A stretch of 32,955 nucleotides of DNA from Cellulomonas triticagri (lineage in GTDB: Bacteria > Actinomycetota > Actinomycetes > Actinomycetales > Cellulomonadaceae). Under the pieces are notes generated by a model. The model was not told the origin of the DNA. It saw only the letters and a program-made list of their open reading frames with translations, and searched no databases. Below, piece by piece: positions 15,965-24,215 of the stretch. The DNA is taken from the NCBI RefSeq assembly GCF_003696205.1, contig NZ_RFFI01000038.1, positions 1 through 32,955 on the forward strand, written 5' to 3'. Position 1 is the stretch's first letter, and the number at the start of each line of letters is the position of its first letter. The translations under genes and the position numbers were made by a program.

Positions 15965-16984
15965 GTGGCCCGCAGGAACCGGCCGCGGGGCTGGGCGCCC
16001 TCGCCCGAGCCGCTGCCGGCCCCGGTCGTCGACGACCACACCCACCTGGAGTCGGTGCTCGGCGTCACCGCCGAGGCCGGGTCCGACGCCGACGGCGAGC
16101 CCGCGCCGGTCACGCTGGACGACCACCTGGACCGCGCGGCCGCCGTCGGTGTCCCGCGCCTCGTCCAGGTGGGGTGCGACCTCGACGCCGTGGGCTGGAC
16201 CGACGCGGTGCTGCGGCTCGACGCCGGTGCGCCGGCGCGGCCGGCGGGTGCGGCGGTGGCCGGGTCGGGCGGCGGGCTGCCGGTGCCGGCGTTCCGCGGG
16301 GGCCGGCGGGCGCTGCTCGGCGCCGTCGCGATCCACCCCAACGAGGCCGTGCTGCACGCGGGCGTGCACGAGGTCGCCCCGGACGGCCTGGACCCCGACC
16401 CGCAGCCCCGGCACGACCTGTCGCTGGACGACGCGCTCGCCCGGGTCGCGGAGGTCGCGCGCGGCAACGACCGGGTGCGGGCGATCGGCGAGACGGGCCT
16501 GGACTTCTTCCGCGCCGGACCGCGCGGGCGCGCGGTGCAGCGCGAGGCGTTCCGGGCGCACGTCGCGCTCGCCAAGGAGCTCGGCCTCGCCCTGCAGATC
16601 CACGACCGCGACGCCCACGACGACGTCGTGGACGTGCTGCTGCGCGACGGCGCGCCCGAGCGCACGGTGTTCCACTGCTTCTCCGGAGGCCCGGCACTGG
16701 CGGAGGTCTGCGCCCGCGAGGGCTGGTTCGCGTCCATCGCGGGACCGGTCGGGTACCCGGCGAACGAAGACCTGCGCGCCGCCGTGCGGCTGCTGCCGGC
16801 GGACCTGCTGCTGGTCGAGACGGACGCGCCGTACCTGACCCCGGCCCCGCACCGCGGCCGACCGCACGCCCCCTACCTGCTGCCGCACACCGTCCGCGCG
16901 GTCGCGGATGCCCGCGGCACCGACCTGGCGACCCTGTGCCGCACCCTGTCGACGACGACGGAACGCGTCTACGGCCCCTGGTGA
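15965..16984 (+). CDS. tatD: TatD-family metal-dependent deoxyribonuclease
   Basis: This is a 339-residue TIM-barrel hydrolase of the TatD family. Metal-site motifs appear in order: DDHTHLE near residue 21 (HxH), IGETGLDFFR near 175, LALQIHDRDAHDDV near 211, FHCFSGG near 237 and VETDAPYLTP near 283. The GTG start is one base after the metG stop. Relative to typical TatD (about 260-300 residues) it has Gly/Ala/Pro-rich additions, mainly near residues 85-105. TatD enzymes degrade DNA ends in repair or turnover; the metG-tatD-rpf-ksgA order is conserved in actinobacteria. A strong 25-bp stem-loop lies 65 nt downstream. Confidence 0.95.
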   Translation: MARRNRPRGWAPSPEPLPAPVVDDHTHLESVLGVTAEAGSDADGEPAPVTLDDHLDRAAAVGVPRLVQVGCDLDAVGWTDAVLRLDAGAPARPAGAAVAGSGGGLPVPAFRGGRRALLGAVAIHPNEAVLHAGVHEVAPDGLDPDPQPRHDLSLDDALARVAEVARGNDRVRAIGETGLDFFRAGPRGRAVQREAFRAHVALAKELGLALQIHDRDAHDDVVDVLLRDGAPERTVFHCFSGGPALAEVCAREGWFASIAGPVGYPANEDLRAAVRLLPADLLLVETDAPYLTPAPHRGRPHAPYLLPHTVRAVADARGTDLATLCRTLSTTTERVYGPW

Positions 16985-17049
16985 CCTGACCACCCACGCC
17001 CTGCGCACGCCCCACACCCGCGCACCCGCGCCCCACCTCCGGGGGCCGT

Positions 17050-17117
17050 CCGTCGAGTGGACGGTTCTCGCCTGCGCGCCGACAGAGGACGACAGGCGAG
17101 AGCTGTCCACTCGACGG
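17050..17117 (+). repeat. Structured intergenic element, copy 1 (25-bp stem, 18-nt loop)
   Basis: The left arm 17050-17074 pairs with the right arm 17093-17117 at all 25 positions; two pairs are G-U type (17063/17104 and 17065/17102). The loop is 18 nt, beginning CGCGC and ending GACGA. A related element occurs at 28623-28688 with the same loop length, loop ends and full pairing. It lies 65 nt after the tatD stop, before the DUF348 genes. A terminator, processing site or mobile palindromic repeat are all possible. Confidence 0.8.
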
Positions 17118-17124
17118 TGCGGGC

Positions 17125-17160
17125 GCGCGGGTGCGGGTGCGCGGGTGCGGGTGCGCGGGG
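17125..17160 (+). repeat. 14-bp tandem repeat, 2.5 copies
   Basis: GCGCGGGTGCGGGT is repeated twice and followed by a partial third unit, directly after the stem-loop element. C-rich sequence before the stem-loop (about 17010-17040) is partly complementary to it, so the outer structure may be larger. Short G runs recur but no function is evident. Confidence 0.7.
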
Positions 17161-17204
17161 TGGCGTGCGTGGGGGTGGAATCGGGGGTGGGCGGTTCCGG
17201 GTGG

Positions 17205-17223
17205 GTCACGAAACGGTTACGCT
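17205..17223 (+). promoter_or_regulatory. Promoter of first wall-lytic gene with MtrA-like direct repeat
   Basis: GTCACG (17205-17210) and GTTACG (17216-17221) are direct repeats 11 bp apart. A -10-like TACGCT (17218-17223) overlaps the second repeat, about 60 bp before the GTG. The same arrangement stands before the second wall-lytic gene. MtrA, the actinobacterial cell-wall response regulator, binds direct repeats of this general type; the match is by eye. Confidence 0.55.
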
Positions 17224-17281
17224 CGGGGGGTTGTCCCGGCGCGTCCCTCCCGCGCCGACCCGACCCGCTGGAGCCCCCCGC

Positions 17282-18544
17282 GTGCCTGCGCCCTGGACCA
17301 CCACGCCGTCGACCGTCGCCCCCGCCTCCGGGGAGCGCCGAGCGAAGGCCGGCGACCCGTCCCGCCACCGCGACCCCGCGTCCCGCCGCGCCCGGCGGAT
17401 CCGGTTCGGCGCGCAGGGTCTCGCGCTCGTGCTGGTGGCCGGTGCCACGACCGCGTTCGCGGGGATGCACAAGACCGTGACCGTCGAGGTCGACGGCAGC
17501 CCGGTCGAGGTGACCGCGTTCGGTCGCACGGTCGGGCAGGTGCTCGCCGCCGGGGACATCACCGTGACGGCGGACGACCTGGTCGCCCCGGGGCTGGACG
17601 AGCGGGTCGCCGACGGCGCGCAGATCGTCGTCCGGCACGGCCGGGAGATGACCGTCGAGGTGGACGGCGAGGAGCGGACCGTGTGGACCACGGCGCTCAC
17701 CGTCGGCGAGGCCGTCGAGGGCATGGGCCTGCGCGACGACCAGACGCTGCTGTCCGCGTCCCGCTCGTCGTCGCTGAGCCGCGAGGACGTGCTGCGGGTC
17801 TCGACGCAGAAGACCGTGCACCTCGCCGTCGACGGTCAGGTGATCGACGGCGTGACGAGCGCCGCGACCGTGCGCGACGCGCTGCGGGAGATCGGCCTGG
17901 TGCTGAACGAGGGCGACCGGGTGTCCGTGCCGCTGGACGCGACGGCGACCGACGGCCTCGTCGTGATGGTGACCCGGGCGGCATCCGCCGGGGAGACCGT
18001 CGAGGAGGCCGTGCCGTTCGAGGAGCAGGAGGTCGAGGACCCCACGCTCGCGAAGGGCACCCGGGTGGTCTCGACCCCCGGCAGGGCCGGGGTCCGCACC
18101 ACGACGTACAGCACGGCGACGGTCGGCGGCGCGGTCGTGGACCGGCAGGTCGTCGCGACCGCCGTGACCGTGGCGCCGGTGACCCAGGTGGTCAAGGTCG
18201 GCACCATGGAGGTCGCGGCCGGCGTGGACATCACGGTGTCCCCGGGCAGCGCCCAGGAGCTCGGCAAGCAGCTCGCCGCCGAGCGCGGCTGGGGCGACGA
18301 CCAGTTCGCGTGCCTGCTGCAGCTGTGGAACAAGGAGAGCGGCTGGCGGGTGAACGCCGAGAACAAGTCGTCCGGCGCCTACGGCATCCCGCAGTCCCTG
18401 CCGGGCTCGAAGATGGCCAGCGTCGGCGCGGACTGGCGCACGAACCCCGCGACGCAGATCACCTGGGGCCTGAACTACATCGGCGGCCGCTACACGACGC
18501 CGTGCGGCGCCTGGTCGCACTCGCAGGCCCGCGGCTGGTACTGA
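17282..18544 (+). CDS. Secreted DUF348/G5 protein with APF/SLT-like lytic domain
   Basis: The 420-residue protein has a basic cytoplasmic N-terminus, one membrane or signal helix (GAQGLALVLVAGATTAFAG, about 47-65) and three DUF348 (ubiquitin-like) repeats, each beginning like KTVTVEVDG. A G5 domain follows (VEDPTLAKGTRVVSTPGRAG...). The C-terminal domain has CLLQLWNKESGWRVNAEN and AYGIPQSLPGSKMASVG, the lysozyme-like fold seen in aggregation-promoting-factor/SLT proteins, with Glu in NKESGW as the likely catalytic acid. It probably cleaves peptidoglycan glycan strands at the cell surface. The GTG at 17282 follows GGAG. It is the tandem relative of the Rpf gene 289 nt downstream, with the same N-terminal architecture but a different lytic domain. 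Confidence 0.9.
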   Translation: MPAPWTTTPSTVAPASGERRAKAGDPSRHRDPASRRARRIRFGAQGLALVLVAGATTAFAGMHKTVTVEVDGSPVEVTAFGRTVGQVLAAGDITVTADDLVAPGLDERVADGAQIVVRHGREMTVEVDGEERTVWTTALTVGEAVEGMGLRDDQTLLSASRSSSLSREDVLRVSTQKTVHLAVDGQVIDGVTSAATVRDALREIGLVLNEGDRVSVPLDATATDGLVVMVTRAASAGETVEEAVPFEEQEVEDPTLAKGTRVVSTPGRAGVRTTTYSTATVGGAVVDRQVVATAVTVAPVTQVVKVGTMEVAAGVDITVSPGSAQELGKQLAAERGWGDDQFACLLQLWNKESGWRVNAENKSSGAYGIPQSLPGSKMASVGADWRTNPATQITWGLNYIGGRYTTPCGAWSHSQARGWY

Positions 18545-18611
18545 GCCCCGACTGAGCCGTCCCTGAGCCGCCGCCCTCACCAGCGACGGCGTCCCGGGCA
18601 CTTGGCACAGG

Positions 18612-18630
18612 GTCACGAATAGGTTACGGT
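18612..18630 (+). promoter_or_regulatory. rpf promoter with MtrA-like direct repeat
   Basis: GTCACG (18612-18617) and GTTACG (18623-18628) repeat the arrangement found before the upstream gene. A -10-like TACGGT (18625-18630) overlaps the second repeat. Transcription from here would give a leader of about 195 nt before the GTG at 18833. The leader is GC-rich with possible hairpins, but I see no ydaO (c-di-AMP) riboswitch core. Confidence 0.55.
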
Positions 18631-18832
18631 CGCGTGTCGTCCGTGACAGACCGGGACCCTCACCTCCCCCGGCCGGTCCGGGCAGCGAGACCCGCGCCCG
18701 TCGCGGGAGCATGACCGCCGGATCGGGGATCCGGGACCGCCGGGTGCGCACCTCCCTCCAGGTGCCGCGCGCCGCACGGGGCCACCGCCCCACGCGACCG
18801 GCGGGCGTCGTCCGCGACGCACCTCGCACCCC

Positions 18833-20080
18833 GTGCCCGGGACCGCCGTCGTCTGGAACCACGTGACCTCCTTCGTCCGTCGCGCCCGCACGCGCCTCGC
18901 CACCACCTCCGCCGCCCTCGGCGACCGGATCGTCCGCAACACGACCGACGTCCCCACCGACGGGACTCACCGCGAGCGCCGCACGCGCCGGGGCCGGGTC
19001 CGGGTGATCGGCGCCGCCACGGCCGTCGTCGTCCTCGGGACCGGCGGAGTCGCCGTCGCGGACGCCCACAAGACCGTCACGCTGGACGTCGACGGCGTCG
19101 CCACCACGGTGTCGACGTTCTCCGGCAGCGTCGAGGGCCTGCTCGCCGAGCAGAAGATCGACCTCGGCCAGCGCGACACCGTGACGCCCTCCGGTGCGCT
19201 GCAGGACGGCTCGGACGTGACCGTGCGGTACGCGCACCAGGTGACCGTGCAGACGGACGGCGCGGAGGAGCTGGTCTGGACGACCGCCCTCACCGCCGAC
19301 GAGGCGCTGGAGATGCTGGCGGCCCGCGGCGACGATGTGCGCCTCGTGGCGTCGCGCTCCGCCGGCGGTCGCCCCGACCTGAACCTCGACCTCACGCTCG
19401 ACGGCCCTGCCGCCGTGCAGGTCGACGGGAAGACGCTGACCGTCCCCGACGGCAGCACCACGGTCGCCGAGGCGCTGGACGCCCTCGATGTCGAGCTCGC
19501 CGCCGCGGACCGCGTGAGCGTGCAGCGCGCCTCGGGCCGGATCACCGTCGTCGTGAACCGCGTCGTCGTGCAGGACGTCACCACGACGCACGAGGTGCCG
19601 TTCAACGCCGTCGAGCAGCAGGACGCGTCGCTGTACAAGGGCACGAACAAGGTGACCACCGCCGGTGTCGTGGGCGTGCGGACGGTCGTCGAGCGGGTCA
19701 CCACCGTCGACGGCGTCGAGACCGCGCGCGAGGCGCTGAGCGACGAGGTCACGCAGGCCCCGGTCGACCAGGTCACCAACGTCGGCACGAAGGACAAGCC
19801 GGTCGCCGCCGCGACCCCCGCGGTGGGTGGCGGCGACGCCGCCGGCCTCAACTGGGGCGCCCTGGCGGCCTGCGAGTCGGGCGGCCGCGCGAACGCGGTG
19901 TCCGCCACGGGCAAGTACCACGGCCTGTACCAGTTCTCGGTGGCGACGTGGCAGGCGGTCGGCGGCGCCGGCCTCCCGTCCGAGGCCTCCGCGGACGAGC
20001 AGACCGCCCGCGCCCAGGCGCTGTACAACCGCTCCGGCGCCGGCCAGTGGCCGCACTGCGGCCCGCGGCTGTTCAGCTGA
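18833..20080 (+). CDS. rpfB: Resuscitation-promoting factor, RpfB-like
   Basis: The 415-residue secreted protein has an Arg-rich N-terminus and a membrane or signal helix (VIGAATAVVVLGTGGVAVADA). Three DUF348 repeats (the first KTVTLDVDG) and a G5 domain (DASLYKGTNKVTTAGVVGVRT) follow, then a C-terminal Rpf transglycosylase domain: LNWGALAACESGGRANAV, YHGLYQFSVATWQAVGG and ARAQALYNRSGAGQWPHCGP. The catalytic Glu is in ACESGG (about E348). Rpf proteins cleave peptidoglycan and help dormant cells resume growth. The order DUF348x3-G5-Rpf matches mycobacterial RpfB. The start is uncertain: GTG at 18833 has no clear ribosome-binding site, and GTG at 18863 is a possible alternative. ksgA begins 48 nt downstream, as in M. 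tuberculosis. Confidence 0.94.
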   Translation: MPGTAVVWNHVTSFVRRARTRLATTSAALGDRIVRNTTDVPTDGTHRERRTRRGRVRVIGAATAVVVLGTGGVAVADAHKTVTLDVDGVATTVSTFSGSVEGLLAEQKIDLGQRDTVTPSGALQDGSDVTVRYAHQVTVQTDGAEELVWTTALTADEALEMLAARGDDVRLVASRSAGGRPDLNLDLTLDGPAAVQVDGKTLTVPDGSTTVAEALDALDVELAAADRVSVQRASGRITVVVNRVVVQDVTTTHEVPFNAVEQQDASLYKGTNKVTTAGVVGVRTVVERVTTVDGVETAREALSDEVTQAPVDQVTNVGTKDKPVAAATPAVGGGDAAGLNWGALAACESGGRANAVSATGKYHGLYQFSVATWQAVGGAGLPSEASADEQTARAQALYNRSGAGQWPHCGPRLFS

Positions 20081-20115
20081 GCAGCACCCCGCAGCACGAC
20101 GCGCGGGCGGACCGG

Positions 20116-20128
20116 TAGGCTCGCCCGC
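20116..20128 (+). promoter_or_regulatory. Leaderless promoter of ksgA
   Basis: TAGGCT at 20116-20121 lies 7 nt before the ksgA ATG. There is no Shine-Dalgarno sequence. Confidence 0.5.
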
Positions 20129-21112
20129 ATGTCTTCGAGCAACGGCCCCGTCGCACCCGCGGCGGGGCCGTTGCTCGGTCCGGCCGAGATCCGCGCCCTC
20201 GCCGAGCAGGCGGGCGTCCGCCCGACCAAGACCCTCGGGCAGAACTTCGTGCTCGACGGCGGCACGGTCCGCAAGATCGTGCGCCAGGCCGACGTGGTCG
20301 CCGGCGAGCGCGTCGTGGAGGTCGGGCCCGGGCTCGGCTCCCTGACGCTGGGCCTGTTGGAGGCGGGCGCGGACGTCGTCGCGGTCGAGATCGACCCGGT
20401 GCTGGGCGCGCTGCTGCCGGACACCGTGCGCCGCCACGTCCCGGGCATCCAGGTCGACTCGGTGGACCTGCCCGACGTCGTGCCGGGGTCGGACGCCGAC
20501 ACGACGCCCGCGACCGACGAGGTCACCGACGACCCGGGCGGCCCGCACGTGGCCCCGCCGTCGCTGACCGTCGTGCGCGGCGACGCCCTCGACGTGACGC
20601 ACCTGCCCGGCCGACCGCCGACCGCCCTGGTCGCCAACCTGCCGTACAACGTCTCGGTGCCGGTGCTGCTCACCTTCCTCGAGCGGTTCCCGACGCTGGA
20701 GCGGGTGCTCGTCATGGTGCAGGCCGAGGTCGCCGACCGGCTCGCCGCGGACCCGGGCAGCCGCACCTACGGGGTGCCGTCGGCCAAGGTCGCCTGGTAC
20801 GCCTCGGCCCGCCGCACCGCCACCGTCGGGCGCACCGTCTTCTGGCCCGCACCCAACGTGGACTCCGCACTGGTCCGGATGGACCGCCGCCCCGCCCCGG
20901 CGACGACCGCGACCCGTGAGCAGGTGTTCGGGGTCGTGGACGCGGCGTTTGCGCAGCGCCGCAAGATGCTCCGCTCCGCCCTGGGCGCGGTGGCGGGCGG
21001 TGCCGAGGCGGCGTCCCGGGCGATCACGGCCGCGGGCGTCGACCCCCAGGCGCGCGGCGAGGCGCTCGACATCCACGCGTTCGCGCGCGTCGCGGAGCAG
21101 CTGCACCCCTGA
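20129..21112 (+). CDS. ksgA: 16S rRNA dimethyladenosine methyltransferase KsgA/RsmA
   Basis: The 327-residue enzyme dimethylates two adjacent adenines near the 3' end of 16S rRNA, using S-adenosylmethionine, late in small-subunit assembly. Motifs: [18 protein letters not shown] (34-51), [28 protein letters not shown] (SAM binding, about 63-90), catalytic motif IV NLPYNVS (170-176) and [14 protein letters not shown] near 238. An acidic, low-complexity stretch (about residues 111-148, including [17 protein letters not shown]) lies between the acidic SAM-ribose motif and the GDALD motif. Most KsgA proteins lack it, and it makes the protein longer than the usual 270-290. The start is the ATG 7 nt after a TAGGCT box. 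Confidence 0.96.
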   Translation: MSSSNGPVAPAAGPLLGPAEIRALAEQAGVRPTKTLGQNFVLDGGTVRKIVRQADVVAGERVVEVGPGLGSLTLGLLEAGADVVAVEIDPVLGALLPDTVRRHVPGIQVDSVDLPDVVPGSDADTTPATDEVTDDPGGPHVAPPSLTVVRGDALDVTHLPGRPPTALVANLPYNVSVPVLLTFLERFPTLERVLVMVQAEVADRLAADPGSRTYGVPSAKVAWYASARRTATVGRTVFWPAPNVDSALVRMDRRPAPATTATREQVFGVVDAAFAQRRKMLRSALGAVAGGAEAASRAITAAGVDPQARGEALDIHAFARVAEQLHP

Positions 21113-21177
21113 GCCGCAGGTCAGTGGGTGACCCGCACCTCGCGCCCGCACGCCCCGGACCTGGCACAGTGGGTGCC

Positions 21178-22122
21178 GTGACCGACCTCCGCCTCGCCCC
21201 CCGCACCGGACGTGAGGTGCGCGTCCGGGCGCCCGGCAAGGTGAACCTGAGCCTGCGCGTCGGTCCGCGCCGCGCCGACGGGTACCACCCGGTCGCGACG
21301 GTCTTCCAGGCGGTGTCGGTGTACGAGGACGTGGTCGCGACGGCGGCGGACGACATCTCCGTCAGCGCGTCGGGGCCGCAGGCCGACCTCGTCCCCACGG
21401 ACGACCAGAACCTCGCCGTCCGGGCCGCGCGCGCCCTGGCCGCGCGCACCGGCATCGCCGACGGCGTGCACCTGCACCTGCACAAGGGCGTCCCGGTGGC
21501 GGGCGGCATGGCCGGGGGCTCGGCCGACGCCGCGGCGGCGCTGCTGGCGTGCGACGCGTTCTGGGGCACCGGCCTGCCCCGCGAGGAGCTGCACGAGATC
21601 GCCGCCGAGCTCGGCGCGGACGTGCCGTTCCTGCTCATGGGGCAGACCGCGGTCGGCTCGGGTCGCGGCGACCTGCTGACCGCCGCGATGAGCCGGGGCG
21701 AGTACCACTGGGCGTTCGGCGTCCGGGAGTCCGGGCTGTCCACGCCCGCGGTCTACGGGGAGTTCGACCGCCTGCACCCGGGGCGCGACCGGCTGGAGGC
21801 CGACGGCGACGTGGCGCTGCTGCACGCGCTGCGGGCCGGGGACGCGCCCGCGCTGGGCGCCCTGCTGCACAACGACCTGCAGGACGCGGCCGTCGAGCTC
21901 GCGCCCGACCTGGTGGAGACGCTGTCCGTCGCCGAGGACGCGGGCGCGCTGGGCGTGGTGGTCTCCGGGTCGGGACCGACCGTCGCGGCCCTCGGCCGCA
22001 GCCGCCAGCACGCGCTGGTCATCGCGGCGGCGATGACGGCGGCGGGCGTCGCGGACTCCGTGCTCACGGCGTCCGGCCCGGTCCCGGGCGCCCGCGTGGT
22101 CGCGGGCTCCGACGTCCTGTAA
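21178..22122 (+). CDS. ispE: 4-diphosphocytidyl-2-C-methyl-D-erythritol kinase
   Basis: The 314-residue GHMP-superfamily kinase phosphorylates CDP-methylerythritol in the MEP route to isoprenoids. Motifs: VRAPGKVNLSLRVGPRRADGYHPV near the N-terminus, the phosphate-binding loop PVAGGMAGGSADAAA (about 106-120) and VVSGSGPTVAAL near 260. I chose the GTG at 21178: the following residues (VTDLRLAPRTGREVRVRAPGK) fit the family N-terminus, and a weak -10-like CACAGT ends 7 nt upstream. A longer in-frame start at 21124 would give an atypical Pro-rich extension. It follows ksgA as in other actinobacteria and converges with the DUF2807 gene, 5 nt between stops. Confidence 0.95.
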   Translation: MTDLRLAPRTGREVRVRAPGKVNLSLRVGPRRADGYHPVATVFQAVSVYEDVVATAADDISVSASGPQADLVPTDDQNLAVRAARALAARTGIADGVHLHLHKGVPVAGGMAGGSADAAAALLACDAFWGTGLPREELHEIAAELGADVPFLLMGQTAVGSGRGDLLTAAMSRGEYHWAFGVRESGLSTPAVYGEFDRLHPGRDRLEADGDVALLHALRAGDAPALGALLHNDLQDAAVELAPDLVETLSVAEDAGALGVVVSGSGPTVAALGRSRQHALVIAAAMTAAGVADSVLTASGPVPGARVVAGSDVL

Positions 22123-22127
22123 CCGCG

Positions 22128-22841
22128 TCAGTCGCGGCTGACGCGCCCGCTGCCCTCGATGCGCTGCTCGACCTGCGGGGAACCGCTGTAGGTGACGGAG
22201 CCCGAGCCCGCGATGGACACGGTCAGCCGGTCGGTGGCGTGCAGGTCGACCTCGCCGGACCCCTCGATGGACACGCTCGCGGTGGCGGCGCGCAGGTCGT
22301 CGGTGTCGACGTCCCCGGAGCCCTCGATCGACACGGACAAGGACGCGGTGCGCCCGGACAGCCCGACGTCACCCGACCCCTTGACCGAGACCAGCGCGTC
22401 CTCGACGTCGAGACCGCCGAGCTCCACCTCCCCGGAGCCCTGGACCAGCACCCGCAGCCGGTCCCCCGTGACGTCCGTCCCGGACACGTCGCCCGATCCG
22501 GAGACGGTGAGGTCCGCGAGCTCCGGGAGCACCAGCTCGTAGGACAGGTCCGAGCCGCGCCCCGGGCCGCGCTCGGCCTCCAGCACCAGCACCCCGTCCC
22601 GGACCTCCGACACGAGCCGGTCGTGCAGCCGCTCGGAGGCGGTCACCGTGAGCGACGGCGTCGCACCGCGCCGCACCACCAGGTCCCCGGACGTACCGAG
22701 CGCGACCGCGTCGACGTCGGAGATCTCGACCTCGCGCGTCACCGCCGGGCCACCGAGGTCGCCCACGCAGCCGGACAGGCCGAGCGCCAGCACCACCCCG
22801 AGCGTCCCCGTCGCCGCCACCGTCGTCGCGCGCCGCGCCAT
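22128..22841 (-). CDS. DUF2807 (GIN-domain) lipoprotein
   Basis: The 237-residue protein has a lipoprotein signal ending LGLSGC. Its body carries repeated GSG-[DESR]-V turns (GSGDVSG, GSGEVEL, GSGDVGL, GSGDVDT, GSGEVDL, GSGSVTY, GSGRVSR), one about every 20 residues. This is the pattern of the head-GIN/DUF2807 right-handed beta-helix. The start region EVEISDVDAVALGTSGDLVVRRG also fits. It should sit on the outer membrane leaflet with the helix outside; the family's function is not established. The ATG follows GGAGGAG. No adjacent gene suggests a partner. Confidence 0.88.
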   Translation of the reverse strand: MARRATTVAATGTLGVVLALGLSGCVGDLGGPAVTREVEISDVDAVALGTSGDLVVRRGATPSLTVTASERLHDRLVSEVRDGVLVLEAERGPGRGSDLSYELVLPELADLTVSGSGDVSGTDVTGDRLRVLVQGSGEVELGGLDVEDALVSVKGSGDVGLSGRTASLSVSIEGSGDVDTDDLRAATASVSIEGSGEVDLHATDRLTVSIAGSGSVTYSGSPQVEQRIEGSGRVSRD

Positions 22842-22968
22842 CGTCCGTCTCCTCCTCGCCGGGCGCGGGGCAGGTCCCCGCGTCGTCCCCCGAGCCTGTC
22901 AGCCCGTCGCGGTCACCGGCATCCGGCAGACCCCTGAGCCGTACCCTGAGCGGCACCCTGAGGAGGTT

Positions 22969-24153
22969 TCACCCCAGGCGGGTCAGGCCCCTGCGCAGCC
23001 CGCGGACGGCCTGGGCGATCCGCTGCTCGTTCTCGATCAGCGCGAACCGCACGTGCCCGTCGCCGCCCGGCCCGAAGCCCACGCCGGGCGACACCGCGAC
23101 GTCGCACTCGCGCACCAGCAGCTCGGCGAACTCGATGGACCCCATCTCCCGGTACGGCTCGGGGATGCGGGCCCAGGCGAACATGGTGCCGCGGGGTCGC
23201 AGGATGTCCCACCCGATGCGGGACAGCCCGTCCACCAGGGCGTTGCGCCGGCTCTCGTAGACCGACGACAGCTCGGCCGGGTAGTCGAGCGCCTCGTTGA
23301 GGGTCACCGTCGCGGCGATCTGGATCGGCTGGAACGTCCCGTAGTCCAGGTAGGACTTGAGCTTCGCGAGCGCCCCCACGACGTCCTTCCGGCCCACCAG
23401 GAACGCCACCCGCCAGCCCGCCATCGAGTACGACTTGGTCATCGAGTACAGCTCGACGGCGACCTCGGTCGCACCGACGCACTGCAGGAGCGACGGCGGC
23501 GTCCAGCCGTCGAAGCACATGTCCGCGTACGCGAGGTCGTGCACCAGCACGACGTCCCGCTCCCGCGCCCAGTCGACCAGCCGCTGCAGGTCGTGCAGCT
23601 CGATCGTCGTGGTCGTGGGGTTGTGCGGGAACGACAGCACCACCACGCGCGGCTTCGGCCAGCCCAGGTCCCACGCCTCCATGACCCGGTCCACGTAGCC
23701 CGCGCCGTCCGTGCCGTCCCCGATGGGCACCTGCCGGGCGTCCGCCCCCGCGAAGTACGGGCCCCAGATGTGGATCGGGTACGAGGGCGTGGGCACCAGC
23801 GCCGCGTCGCCGGGCTGCAGCAGCACCCACATCAGGTGGCTGAACCCCTCCTTGGCCCCGATGGTCGAGATGACCTCGGTCTCCGGGTCCAGGGTCACGC
23901 CGAACCGGCGCAGGTAGTGGTCGGCGACCGCCTGCCGGAGCTTGGGGATGCCGCGCGAGGCCGAGTACCGGTGGTTGCGGCTGTTGTGCGCGGCCTCGGC
24001 GAGCTTGTCGACCGCGACCTGCGGGCTCGGCAGGTCCGGGTTGCCGAACCCCAGGTCGACGACGTCCCGGCCGGCGCGGCGCGCCTCGACCTTGAGCGTG
24101 TCGATGATGGTGAACACGTACGGCGGCAGGCCCGGGATGCGGCGGAACTCCAT
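22969..24153 (-). CDS. alaC: Class I aminotransferase, AlaC-like (glutamate-pyruvate)
   Basis: The 394-residue fold-type I PLP enzyme resembles E. coli AlaC almost end to end from memory: RIPGLPPYVFTIIDTLK, VDLGFGNPDLPSP, YSASRGIPKLR, VPTPSYPIHIWGPYFAGA, VVLSFPHNPT, VVLVHDLAYADMCFDGW, SMTKSYSMAGWRVAF with K240 as the PLP Schiff-base lysine, and CDVAVSPGVGFGPGGDGHVRFALIENE with the carboxylate-binding Arg. The likely reaction is alanine formation from pyruvate and glutamate; related enzymes accept other amino donors. The ATG is 6 nt after a TAGCGT box (minus strand), with no ribosome-binding site. The gene stands alone between the DUF2807 and rsmI genes. Confidence 0.92.
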   Translation of the reverse strand: MEFRRIPGLPPYVFTIIDTLKVEARRAGRDVVDLGFGNPDLPSPQVAVDKLAEAAHNSRNHRYSASRGIPKLRQAVADHYLRRFGVTLDPETEVISTIGAKEGFSHLMWVLLQPGDAALVPTPSYPIHIWGPYFAGADARQVPIGDGTDGAGYVDRVMEAWDLGWPKPRVVVLSFPHNPTTTTIELHDLQRLVDWARERDVVLVHDLAYADMCFDGWTPPSLLQCVGATEVAVELYSMTKSYSMAGWRVAFLVGRKDVVGALAKLKSYLDYGTFQPIQIAATVTLNEALDYPAELSSVYESRRNALVDGLSRIGWDILRPRGTMFAWARIPEPYREMGSIEFAELLVRECDVAVSPGVGFGPGGDGHVRFALIENEQRIAQAVRGLRRGLTRLG

Positions 24154-24165
24154 GGCCCGACGCTA
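24154..24165 (-). promoter_or_regulatory. Leaderless promoter of alaC-like gene
   Basis: On the minus strand TAGCGT (24160-24165) ends 6 nt before the ATG at 24153. Confidence 0.5.
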
Positions 24166-24215
24166 GCCCCGCGCCCGGGAGGCCGCCCGCAGACGCGCGG
24201 CGGTCGGTCGGCGGC

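Noticed and set aside
18637-18832. ydaO-type c-di-AMP riboswitch in the rpf leader
   Set aside because: Such riboswitches often precede actinobacterial rpf genes and the leader is long enough, but I could not find the conserved core segments; the leader shows only general GC-rich hairpins.
15905-21151. Very long minus-strand open frame (over 1,700 codons) across metG to ksgA
   Set aside because: It is antisense to five recognisable genes and encodes repetitive Arg/Gly/Val/Asp sequence; lack of stops is a GC effect.
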